Below the pieces are notes generated by a model, which saw only the letters and a list, made by a program, of their open reading frames with translations, did not search any database and was not told where the DNA came from. Positions 9,073 to 16,554 of a stretch of 25,424 bases of DNA are shown here, piece by piece; position 1 is the stretch's first letter; each line of letters begins with the position of its first letter. The translations under genes were made by a program, and so were the position numbers. Origin of the DNA: JBCBUE01 sp039818285 (GTDB taxonomy: Bacteria > Planctomycetota > Phycisphaerae > Phycisphaerales > Phycisphaeraceae); contig JBCBUE010000045.1 of the NCBI GenBank assembly GCA_039818285.1, positions 1 to 25,424 on the forward strand, given 5' to 3'.

Positions 9073-10377
9073 ATGCCACGCGTCTGCGCGCCCGTCGTTG
9101 CCTGTCTCGCCTGCCTGATCGCCGCCGCCACGATCGGCCAGCAGCTGCCCCAGGCCTGGATCGACGAGTCCAACGCCGCCATGCGCCGCCACCGCACCGC
9201 GCCGCTGCGGGTCGTCGTGCTCAACGCCGAGGGCTCGCCCGTCCCCGGGGCCGTCGTCCAGGCCACGCAGACCGGCCACGACCTGCCGCTGGGCTTCGTG
9301 GCCGACCGCTCCGGGTTTGACGGCCTGCCGCTCGACGCCCCGGTCTACCGCCACTTCAACACCGTCAGCCTCGACCGGCTGGTCGCCTGGCCGGACGCCC
9401 ACCCCCGGCAAAACGCCGAGCACCCCATGCTCGCCGCCCGTCGCGTCGCCCACCAGGCCAGGCAAGCCGGCCTGGCCATCCGCCTCGGCCCCGTCGCCTC
9501 GCAGGACCCCGCCCACAACCCCGGCTGGGTCGTCGACCTGCCCCCCGCCGACCTCGCCGCCGCCCTGCTGCACCGCACCGACGCCGTCCTCGACGAACTC
9601 GTCGCCGCCGCGCCCGGCACGCAGGTCGACCTCCTCGCCGACGGCCTCTCCCACCAATCCCTCACCCGCGCCCTGGGCCCGCAGGTCCGCCGCCTGCTCT
9701 TCGACCACGCCCGCGCCGCCGCGCCCCAGGCCCGCCTGGCCATCCGCTTCGCCAACGCCATGACCGGCCACCGGCGCACCCGCCTGCCGGACGCCGTCGC
9801 CGCGCTCCGCGAAGACTTCATCGACGCCGACCTCATCGCCCTCGAAGAACACATCAAGACCCCACTGCAACGCGCCCCGCTCCAACGCGCCGTCGACGCC
9901 ATCGACTCGCTCGGCTACGGCCTGACCCTCGCCTCGCTCGACGTCGGCGGGCCGACCCCCGAGGCCGCCGCTTACCAGCTCGAGCTCCTGCTCCGCACCC
10001 TCGTCCCCTCCCCCGCCTGCGCCGGCGTCGTCTTCAACACCGTCGTCACCCCCCTGCCCGACGCCCCCCGCGTCCCCGGCCAGCCGGCGCCCATCGAGAA
10101 CGCCGGACTCATCGACACCCGCGGCCAGCTCACCCCCGCCGGCCGTGTCGTCGAACACCTCTTCGGCGAGCAGTGGCGCTCAGACGAGTTCGCCATCACC
10201 GACGCCGAGCTCGCCGCCGCCGACCTCACGCTCTTTGCGGGCACCTACACCCTGACCGTCATGCTCCCCCCCACCGACGCCCACCCCGACGGCCAAACCT
10301 TTACCTACCCCCTGCACCTCCCCGCCTCGACGCAAACCCGCCTGACCGTCGTGCAGCCGCTTCGCATGACCGAATAG
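9073..10377 (+). CDS. Secreted GH10-fold protein lacking catalytic glutamates
   Basis: 434 residues. A signal peptide-like segment (residues ~5-22) is followed by a short beta domain (LRVVVLNAEGSPVPGAVVQ), a common lead-in to glycoside hydrolase family 10 proteins. The barrel layout resembles GH10 xylanases: FNTVSLDRLVAW matches the FN-x-V/T-x-EN-x-MKW region, and the end GLIDTRGQLTPAGRVVEHLF matches the usual GL-x-D-x-x-G-x-x-KPA block. Both catalytic positions are altered: the acid/base site (WDVVNE in xylanases) reads VDLLAD, residues 185-190, and the nucleophile site (ITELDV) reads LASLDV, with Ser288 where Glu should be. It is therefore probably a non-catalytic carbohydrate-binding or structural pseudoenzyme. 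It is divergent from the S41 peptidase gene. Confidence 0.68.
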   Translation: MPRVCAPVVACLACLIAAATIGQQLPQAWIDESNAAMRRHRTAPLRVVVLNAEGSPVPGAVVQATQTGHDLPLGFVADRSGFDGLPLDAPVYRHFNTVSLDRLVAWPDAHPRQNAEHPMLAARRVAHQARQAGLAIRLGPVASQDPAHNPGWVVDLPPADLAAALLHRTDAVLDELVAAAPGTQVDLLADGLSHQSLTRALGPQVRRLLFDHARAAAPQARLAIRFANAMTGHRRTRLPDAVAALREDFIDADLIALEEHIKTPLQRAPLQRAVDAIDSLGYGLTLASLDVGGPTPEAAAYQLELLLRTLVPSPACAGVVFNTVVTPLPDAPRVPGQPAPIENAGLIDTRGQLTPAGRVVEHLFGEQWRSDEFAITDAELAAADLTLFAGTYTLTVMLPPTDAHPDGQTFTYPLHLPASTQTRLTVVQPLRMTE

Positions 10378-10389
10378 CTCATGCGCAGG

Positions 10390-10794
10390 TCAATGGCATT
10401 GATCTGATGCCCACGAATAGATGCCATCGGTGATCAGCTCGGCATCCAACGCTTGTTGAATGAGCCATCGCCGATCCTCAACGCCAAGGTTTTTCGCTTG
10501 CTTGTTGCTGCGGATCGCACGTGTTGAAAGCACCACAAAGCCAACAACAGCAAGCGGCACACCCCAGCCCAACAGAATCGACGTCGGATGCGACCAAATC
10601 AGCCCCAACGTCAGCACAATGACTGCGAATCCAGTCAGGCAGCCGGAAATGATCCACACATCCCGAAAGGTGATCAGGCTTGTCCCGAGGACATGATGCT
10701 TGATTGCATCTCGCATTACATCTGTGTGACGTCGATCACGATGCCGTCTGAGTTCGCTTTCCAGTCGTCGCCAAGCTCGATCACGATCGGACAT
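10390..10794 (-). CDS. Small two-helix membrane protein, unknown function
   Basis: I do not recognise this 134-residue protein. It has an Arg-rich N-terminal stretch (RRLESELRRHRDRRH), two hydrophobic segments at about residues 43-67 and 72-90, then a basic loop and a soluble C-terminal part containing NLGVEDRRWLIQQALDAELI. The start at 10794 has an AGAGG ribosome site six bases upstream, better than the in-frame ATG at 10839. Base composition is clearly lower in GC (around 52-55% by eye) than the ~70% of its neighbours, which suggests recent acquisition or weak codon selection. It follows the metal ATPase on the same strand with a 45-bp gap that holds a short tandem repeat. Confidence 0.6.
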   Translation of the reverse strand: MSDRDRAWRRLESELRRHRDRRHTDVMRDAIKHHVLGTSLITFRDVWIISGCLTGFAVIVLTLGLIWSHPTSILLGWGVPLAVVGFVVLSTRAIRSNKQAKNLGVEDRRWLIQQALDAELITDGIYSWASDQCH

Positions 10795-10800
10795 CGCCAA

Positions 10801-10829
10801 CCTCTGTGGCCCTCTCGTGGCCCTCTGTG
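10801..10829. repeat. Short tandem repeat CCTCTGTGGC, ~3 copies
   Basis: Three successive copies of a 10-11 base unit fill most of the gap between the metal ATPase stop and the small membrane protein start: CCTCTGTGGC, CCTCTCGTGGC, CCTCTGTG. On the minus strand they read as CCACAGAGG units, and the last one supplies the AGAGG ribosome site of the downstream gene. Confidence 0.6.
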
Positions 10830-10839
10830 TTGAACCCAA

Positions 10840-12918
10840 TCAACCCGCCGCCGGCGTCACGCGCTCGACGCGGCGTTGCGGCTCGGACTGCTTCTCTTCT
10901 TCGGGCTCGGGGTGGTCGAGGTCTTCGCCGGCGCGGACCAGACGGGCCGAGTTGAAGACCACCGCCAGCGACGCGACGCCGTGGGCCGCGGCCGCGATCA
11001 GCGGGTTGATGTACCCCATCGCCAGCAGCGAGAGCATCGCGACGATGAAGATCAGCAGGCCGATCAGCGTCTGCCGCATCACGTTCATCGTCTGCTTGGA
11101 CAGGCTGATGAGGAAGGGGATGCGGTTGAGCAGGTTGTTAGAGAGGGCGACCGAGGCCGAGTGAATCGCGACGTCCGAGCCGGCGGCGCCCATGGCGATC
11201 GACACGTTGCCGGCGGCCAACGCCGGGCCGTCGTTCACGCCGTCGCCCACGACCGCCACCGTGTGCCCCTGAGCCCGCAGGCCCTTGACCAGCTCGAGCT
11301 TGTCCCCGGGCAACGCCTCGGCCTCGACGTCCGTGATGCCGACCTGACGCGCGACGCGCATCGCGGCCGAGCGGCGGTCGCCGGTGATCATGATGCGGCG
11401 CTTGACGCTCAGCTCCTCGAGCTGGCTGAGCGACTCGGCGGCGTCCTTGCGCGGCTTGTCCTCGAGACCGATCCAACCGATCGCCTTGCCGTTGCGGGCG
11501 ACGAACAGCAGCGACATCCCCTCGCCGGACTCCGCGTCCAGGCCGGACATGTCGACGCCCTGCTCGCCCAGCCACGTCTCGCGGCCGCACATCACCGTCG
11601 CCCCGTCGACCTTGCACCGCACCCCGCGCCCGGCGACCTCCTCGAAATCGATCACCTCGTGCGGGGTGACCTTCGCCTGCTTGGCGATCGCCAGCACCGC
11701 CTTGGCCACCGGGTGACGCGAGTCCTTCTCGGCCGACACGGCCACCCGCAGCAGGTCCGCGCCGTCGATGCCGTCGGCCGGCTGCAGCCGCGTCACCGCC
11801 AGCTTGCCGGTCGTCAGCGTGCCCGTCTTGTCGAACACGATGGCCGTCACCCGCCGAGCGATCTCGAGTTCGCCGACCGACTTGACCAGCACGCCCACCC
11901 GCGCCGCCGCCGACAGCGCCGCGACCATCGCCGTCGGCCCGGCGATCAGCACCTCGACCGGGCAGCAGATCAGGATCAGCGAGATCGACTTCTCCAGGTC
12001 CTTGGTGAAGAAGAACACGATGAATGCCACCATCAGCACGACCGGCGTGTAGTACCCCGCGTACTGATCCAGCAGCCGAACGATCGCCGGCCGCGTCTCG
12101 ACGGCCTGGCTGATCAGGTCCTGCACCTTGCTCAGCGTCGAGTCCTTGCCGGCCCGCGTGACCTCGACGGTCAGCACGCCGGTCTGGTTGATCGTGCCGG
12201 CGAACACGTCGTCGCCCTCGCCCTTCTCGACCGGCAGCGACTCGCCGGTGATGTTGGCTTGGTCGATGGTCGACATGCCCTGGCGGATGGTGCCGTCGCC
12301 GGGGATGTTGTCGCCGGGGCGGACGATCACGCGGTCGCCGGGCTGCAGGGTCGCGGCGTCGACCTCGACCTCGCTCGCCCCGTCGCCCTCGCCGGTGAGC
12401 TTGTTTGCCCGGGTCGGCGTGATGCGGATCAGCGACTCGATGGTCTTACGCGCCCCGACCGCGGTGCGGGCCTCGATGAAGCTGGCGAGCAGCATGAAGA
12501 ACGCCACCGCCGAGGCCTCGAAGTACCGCCCGGCGGCGAAGCTCGCGAGGAAGGCGACCGCGACGAGCTCCTCGAAGTTGGCCGTCTCCGACCGGGTCGA
12601 CCGCATCAGCCCGGCGCGGCGCAGGACGTGGGCCCCGGCGCCCAGGAGGATGGGGATGCCCAGGACGATCGCGGCGATGAAGGCGAGCAGGCCGGCGTAG
12701 AAGTTCCGCTCGGTGAAGGCGGCCTGCCAGGACTCGGCAAAGACGAAGGTGGCAAGGATGGCGCACAGCAGGATGACGCCGCCGCCGAGCGTGCCGATGA
12801 GCTTGAGCTCGACGGCACGTTCGGACGAGCCGCCGGCGAGGGTCGGCGTGGGCGGAGGCGGGGCGTCGCTCAAGCCGGTGCTGAAGGGGAGGCCCGTGCC
12901 GGTTGCCGCTGTGGTCAC
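10840..12918 (-). CDS. P1B-type heavy-metal P-type ATPase, atypical metal motif
   Basis: An inner-membrane metal-transporting ATPase of 692 residues. The P-type core is intact: ANITGESLPVEKG (actuator), D363-KTGT (phosphorylated Asp), SRHPVAKAV (the HP motif of metal ATPases), MITGDRR and VGDGVNDGPAL. No N-terminal HMA or CxxC metal-binding domain is present, only a Pro-rich leader. The transmembrane metal motif, normally CPC, CPH or SPC, reads C318-C319-P320-V321-E322. The last helix has H646-GVAS where cobalt-type (P1B-4) pumps have HEGGT and zinc pumps have a conserved Asp. Substrate is therefore uncertain; a divalent transition metal is the best guess. Start is GTG at 12918 with AAGGA seven bases upstream. 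It lies 145 bp after nuoH on the same strand. Confidence 0.92.
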   Translation of the reverse strand: MTTAATGTGLPFSTGLSDAPPPPTPTLAGGSSERAVELKLIGTLGGGVILLCAILATFVFAESWQAAFTERNFYAGLLAFIAAIVLGIPILLGAGAHVLRRAGLMRSTRSETANFEELVAVAFLASFAAGRYFEASAVAFFMLLASFIEARTAVGARKTIESLIRITPTRANKLTGEGDGASEVEVDAATLQPGDRVIVRPGDNIPGDGTIRQGMSTIDQANITGESLPVEKGEGDDVFAGTINQTGVLTVEVTRAGKDSTLSKVQDLISQAVETRPAIVRLLDQYAGYYTPVVLMVAFIVFFFTKDLEKSISLILICCPVEVLIAGPTAMVAALSAAARVGVLVKSVGELEIARRVTAIVFDKTGTLTTGKLAVTRLQPADGIDGADLLRVAVSAEKDSRHPVAKAVLAIAKQAKVTPHEVIDFEEVAGRGVRCKVDGATVMCGRETWLGEQGVDMSGLDAESGEGMSLLFVARNGKAIGWIGLEDKPRKDAAESLSQLEELSVKRRIMITGDRRSAAMRVARQVGITDVEAEALPGDKLELVKGLRAQGHTVAVVGDGVNDGPALAAGNVSIAMGAAGSDVAIHSASVALSNNLLNRIPFLISLSKQTMNVMRQTLIGLLIFIVAMLSLLAMGYINPLIAAAAHGVASLAVVFNSARLVRAGEDLDHPEPEEEKQSEPQRRVERVTPAAG

Positions 12919-12972
12919 GTCGCTGTCCTTGAACGCCAGAGAAGGCCGCCGAGACCGGTTCGGCGTCGCAGA

Positions 12973-12978
12973 AGAATA
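12973..12978 (-). promoter_or_regulatory. Possible -10 element for the metal ATPase
   Basis: On the minus strand TATTCT lies 54 bp before the GTG start, giving a leader of about 48 bases that contains the AAGGA ribosome site. No strong -35 was seen. It would allow expression separate from nuoH. Confidence 0.25.
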
Positions 12979-13063
12979 GACCCGCCGGGGCGGAGGAAGC
13001 CCGGGATTCTCGACGCTACGCCCCGCCGCGTCAATCGGTTCGGGCGTCCCGTGGGTCCACCGC

Positions 13064-14401
13064 TCACACGCTCGCCGGCGCCGACGGCGTCGAGGCGATC
13101 GGGTTCGGCATCTCCGCCCGGTGCTCGTCTTCGAGCGGGCTGAACCGCGAGCCGAGCAAGCGGAGCTTGCGGTTCGTCTGCGACTTGGGCATCAGCGGGG
13201 CCAGCGAGACCGCCCCGATCAGCACCACCGCGTTCATCACCGGGTAGGCCCACGCCCCGGCCCCCATCCCCTCGATCACCGTCGCGCCCACCAGCATCGC
13301 GATGCAGATCGGGATCAGCCCCCGCCACGCCAGCCCCATCAGCTGGTCGTACCGGAACCGAGGCAGCGTCCACCGCACCCACATCATCACGAACAGCAGG
13401 AACGTCACCTTCCCAGCGAACACCCCGAACTTCACCCCCACCAGCAGCAGCGACCCCAGCCACGCCCACTGCGTCCCCTCGAAGAACCATCCCGTCGCCA
13501 CCGCCGGCAGGATCTCCACGAACGGCACGATCTGCCAGCCGCCCAGGAACAGCACGGCGAAGAACGCACAACTCGTGATCATGTGCATGTACTCGCCGAG
13601 GAAGAACAACGCCCAACGCATCGAGCCGTACTCGGTGTGGAACCCGCCCACCAACTCCTGCTCGGCCTCGGCCAGGTCGAACGGCGCGCGGTTCGCCTCG
13701 GCCAGCGCCGCCGTGAAGAAGATCACCGCCAGCAAAGGATTCAGCAGCAAGCCCCACGTCATCCCCGCCTCGCCCGACTGCATCAGCACCATCCCCTCGG
13801 TCGACGCCGTGCCGTACGCCAGGATGCAGATCAGCACCACCACGCCCAGCGGGATCTCGTAGCTGAGCATCTGCGCCACGGCCCGCAGGCCGCCGAAGAA
13901 CGAGTACTTGTTGTTCGACGCGTAGCTGCCGATCGCGATGCCGTAGACCGCCAGCGAGCTGATCGCCAGCAGGTAGATCACGCCGATGGAGATCGGCGCG
14001 ACCGCGACCGTCACGACCTGCTCGGGCCAGCTGAACCCCAGCAGCTCGCCGCCGGGCACGTAGATCAGCCCGCCCCAGGGGATCACGGCCCAGCCGATCA
14101 ACGCCGGGATCATCACCATCGCCGGGGCGAGCGCAAAGAGCCAGCGATCGACGTGCGGCGGCGTGTAGTCCTCTTTAATCAGCAGCTTCATGCCGTCGGC
14201 CAACGCCTGGCCGAGCCCGAACATCTTCGGCCCGTCGGGGTTGAACAGGATGCCGAAACTGAAGTTCGTGCGGTTGGGCCCGATGCGGTCTTGCGCCCAG
14301 GCCGCGACCTTGCGCTCGAGGAAGATCAGATACGCGCACGCCCCGAGCATCGCGTGAACGATCACGAGGATGACCACGAGGCTCACGAGCAGCTGAATCA
14401 T
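13064..14401 (-). CDS. nuoH: NADH-quinone oxidoreductase subunit H
   Basis: NuoH (ND1) is the membrane subunit of complex I that forms the quinone entry channel at the junction with the peripheral arm. Family hallmarks are present: LIFLERKVAAWAQDRIGPNR near residues 25-44, GLGQALADGMKLLIKED, AEANRAPFDLAEAEQELV and GFHTEYGSMRWALFFLGEY, with about eight hydrophobic helices. At 445 residues it is longer than E. coli NuoH (325). The extra length sits in the middle (a VLMQSGEAGMTWGLLL segment) and in a soluble C-terminal tail rich in Pro and Ser. No other nuo gene is in the window, although nuoH normally lies between nuoG and nuoI. It is divergent from lepB with 48 bp between the start codons. Confidence 0.95.
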   Translation of the reverse strand: MIQLLVSLVVILVIVHAMLGACAYLIFLERKVAAWAQDRIGPNRTNFSFGILFNPDGPKMFGLGQALADGMKLLIKEDYTPPHVDRWLFALAPAMVMIPALIGWAVIPWGGLIYVPGGELLGFSWPEQVVTVAVAPISIGVIYLLAISSLAVYGIAIGSYASNNKYSFFGGLRAVAQMLSYEIPLGVVVLICILAYGTASTEGMVLMQSGEAGMTWGLLLNPLLAVIFFTAALAEANRAPFDLAEAEQELVGGFHTEYGSMRWALFFLGEYMHMITSCAFFAVLFLGGWQIVPFVEILPAVATGWFFEGTQWAWLGSLLLVGVKFGVFAGKVTFLLFVMMWVRWTLPRFRYDQLMGLAWRGLIPICIAMLVGATVIEGMGAGAWAYPVMNAVVLIGAVSLAPLMPKSQTNRKLRLLGSRFSPLEDEHRAEMPNPIASTPSAPASV

Positions 14402-14432
14402 CGAACGGGCGGTCTCCGGCGCGGCGAGCCTC

Positions 14433-14438
14433 TATGAT
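14433..14438 (+). promoter_or_regulatory. Possible -10 element for lepB
   Basis: TATGAT (5/6 match to TATAAT) lies 11 bp before the lepB ATG, which lacks a Shine-Dalgarno sequence. Transcription from here would give an almost leaderless message. No -35 hexamer is evident. Confidence 0.35.
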
Positions 14439-14449
14439 CTCGGCCACGG

Positions 14450-16192
14450 ATGGCCGAATCGCACGAGCAAGGTAAGACCGCGTCGGACCACGGGCAAACG
14501 ACGCCCGCCGACCCGCCCCTGCCGAGCGACAACCCGCCCCGCCCCGCGCCGACCGCCGACGCCCCACGGCCGACCGACGCCTCCATCAAGGAAACCCTCG
14601 AGTCGATCGTCATCGCGCTGGCCGTGGCCTTCATCTTCCGGGCGTTCATCGTCGAGGCCTTCCTCATCCCCACCGGCTCGATGGCCCCCACGCTGCTCGG
14701 CCAGCACCTGCGCGTGGCCGACCCCGAAACCGGCTATCGCTTCGCCGTCGGCGTCGACCCACCCACCACCATGCTCGACAGCAACGGCGGCCTCGAACGG
14801 CCTCAGCACGCCGCCTCGCCTATGACCGGCGACAACATCACCCTGGCCAAGGGCACCCGTGCCCGCCCCGGCGATCGCATCCTCGTTCTCAAGTATCTCT
14901 ACGGCATCGCCGAGCCCCGCCGCTGGGACGTCGTCGTCTTCAAAGCCCCCCACGACCCGCAGACCAACTTCATCAAACGCCTCGTCGGACTGCCCAACGA
15001 AGCCGTCGCCCTCATCGACGGCAACGTCTACACATGCCCCCTCGACCCCGACGGACACGGGCCCGACCCACAGCACCTCGGCGAGGGCTGGCGCATCGCC
15101 CGCAAGGCCGACCGACCCGCGATCCAGCGATCTGTCTTCGCCCCCATCTACGACTCGTGGTACGTCCCGGACCCCGCGATCCAAGAGGCCTCCGACAACG
15201 GCGACACGCACCCCTGGTCATCGCCCTGGACGCCCGACGGCCCAACGGCCGACCGCTGGTCCGTCAACGCCACCCGGCACTACCGCTACAGCGGCGAGGC
15301 GCCGGGTGAACTGCGGTTCGACTTCGACGCCCACGGCTACGCCGACCTCGACGCCCGCTACCCCTACAACCAGTTCAAGCGGGCCAGCAACCGCGAGCCG
15401 ATCGAAGACATCCGCCTCGCCGTCGACCTCAGGCCAGACCAGTTCGGCCTGTCCGTCGGCCTCACCACCACGGCCCGCCTGTGGATCGACGGGCAGCTTC
15501 AGCACGCCCGGCTCACCGCTCGGATCGACGAGGGGGGTCGGGCCCAACTGCTCGCCGCCCCGGTCTCCACCCCCGACGCCACGCCGACCCCGCTGACCCT
15601 GGCCGTCGAGACCCGACCGCTTCGCCCCAACCGGATCACTCAGCTCGAACTCTGGCACGTCGATCACGAAACCATCCTGTGGATCGACGGCCGACGCCTG
15701 CTGAGCCATCGCGACGAGGTCTCCCCCCGCCGGCTGATCGACGGCCCCGCCCCCGCGCCGCTGCCCGAGATCGCCGTCCGTCTCGAAGGCGGACCCGCCA
15801 CCCTGGATCGTGTCGTCCTCGAGCGCGATCTCTACTACGCGGGCTTCCCGCGCGACATCCCCGCCCGCGGCGGGCTGAACCGCGTCGGGCCCGCCGATCA
15901 ACGCGATTATCACGGCGAGCCGCTGGTCATCGGCCCCGACCGGTTCTGGTGCATCGGCGACAACTCCCCGCAGTCCGACGACGGCCGATTCTGGAACCAC
16001 ATCGACCCCACCGTGAAACGCCGCTTCTTCGCCCCCGACGAGTTCAACGGCGGCCGCTCGGCCGTGGGGCTGGTGCCCCGCGACCTGCTGGTGGGGCGGG
16101 CGTTTTTCGTCTACTTCCCCGCCCCCCTCGCCCTCAGCCCGCAGCACCCGGGCCTGGTGCCCAACCTGGCCGACATGCGGTTCATCCGCTGA
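14450..16192 (+). CDS. lepB: Signal peptidase I with large inserted domain
   Basis: A type I signal peptidase (S26A) that removes signal peptides at the outer face of the inner membrane. A Pro-rich cytosolic N-terminus (~45 residues) precedes one membrane helix (about 50-72). The catalytic Ser77 lies in IPTGSMAPTL and the general base Lys176 in NFIKRLVGLP. Box E is GDNSPQSDDGR from residue 503. At 580 residues it is far longer than E. coli LepB (324). About 300 residues are inserted between the Lys box and box E, and part of the insert (IRLAVDLRPDQFGLSVGL, WIDGQLQHARL, VDHETILWIDGRRL) looks like a beta-sandwich of the LamG/DUF1080 type. All catalytic boxes are intact, so it should be active. 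An AT-rich gap follows before ilvH. Confidence 0.93.
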   Translation: MAESHEQGKTASDHGQTTPADPPLPSDNPPRPAPTADAPRPTDASIKETLESIVIALAVAFIFRAFIVEAFLIPTGSMAPTLLGQHLRVADPETGYRFAVGVDPPTTMLDSNGGLERPQHAASPMTGDNITLAKGTRARPGDRILVLKYLYGIAEPRRWDVVVFKAPHDPQTNFIKRLVGLPNEAVALIDGNVYTCPLDPDGHGPDPQHLGEGWRIARKADRPAIQRSVFAPIYDSWYVPDPAIQEASDNGDTHPWSSPWTPDGPTADRWSVNATRHYRYSGEAPGELRFDFDAHGYADLDARYPYNQFKRASNREPIEDIRLAVDLRPDQFGLSVGLTTTARLWIDGQLQHARLTARIDEGGRAQLLAAPVSTPDATPTPLTLAVETRPLRPNRITQLELWHVDHETILWIDGRRLLSHRDEVSPRRLIDGPAPAPLPEIAVRLEGGPATLDRVVLERDLYYAGFPRDIPARGGLNRVGPADQRDYHGEPLVIGPDRFWCIGDNSPQSDDGRFWNHIDPTVKRRFFAPDEFNGGRSAVGLVPRDLLVGRAFFVYFPAPLALSPQHPGLVPNLADMRFIR

Positions 16193-16239
16193 GGCCCTGC
16201 CGAAGGCTCGGCCTCGATTTAACCCTCGTTTTTTTGCGC

Positions 16240-16248
16240 TTATCCACA
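16240..16248 (+). promoter_or_regulatory. Perfect DnaA box TTATCCACA
   Basis: Exact match to the strong E. coli-type DnaA binding site. By base composition fewer than 0.05 copies would be expected by chance in this whole window, though AT-richer gaps raise that figure. It lies 77 bp left of the AT-rich stretch. Confidence 0.55.
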
Positions 16249-16541
16249 TGCGTCGCGCACTCGCGACTCAGAGGCAGACGCCGCATCAATCGCGGTTAAC
16301 CCTCACGGACAAGATCGAGTCGCGATGAAATATTGCATGTAAATTACTTTTATATAATGTATTATAAATTATCGACAGGTTGTTGAGCCTATCGCCACCA
16401 ATGAAGCGGCTGGGCAATTCTCCGATGCCGATTATCGCCAGTTGCCGACAGGACGGCCCATCAACACGTTTTCCACGGCCCGGAACGCCCGAGACGCCGC
16501 GTGTGCCGCCGCCGGAGCCGATCCCAGCCCCGCACGATCGC

Positions 16542-16547
16542 TAGACT
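16542..16547 (+). promoter_or_regulatory. Possible -10 element for ilvH (leaderless)
   Basis: TAGACT is followed by seven bases and then the ilvH ATG, the spacing expected for a leaderless transcript. There is no Shine-Dalgarno sequence before the ATG. No clear -35 is seen. Confidence 0.4.
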
Positions 16548-16554
16548 CCGCCGC

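Larger units (their letters stand above)
16193..16554. other. AT-rich intergenic region with DnaA boxes: candidate replication origin
   Basis: This 362-bp gap holds no gene. Positions 16325-16373 are about 86% A+T in a genome near 30%. A perfect DnaA box, TTATCCACA, lies at 16240-16248. TTATCGACA (one mismatch) lies at 16369-16377 on the edge of the AT-rich stretch, and weaker copies TTATCGCCA at 16432-16440 and CTATCGCCA at 16389-16397 follow. TTAACCCTC is repeated at 16219 and 16296. CGACAGG is repeated at 16373 and 16446. An unwinding element flanked by DnaA boxes is the layout of a bacterial origin, but no dnaA, dnaN or parAB is near. The alternative is an AT-rich promoter: a perfect TATAAT is at 16353-16358, but with no good -35. 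Confidence 0.4.

Noticed and set aside
10876..13143. A 755-codon open frame on the plus strand opposite the metal ATPase
   Set aside because: It mirrors the ATPase in antisense; the product is Arg/Asp/His-rich low complexity with no domain. Long antisense frames are expected at ~70% GC.
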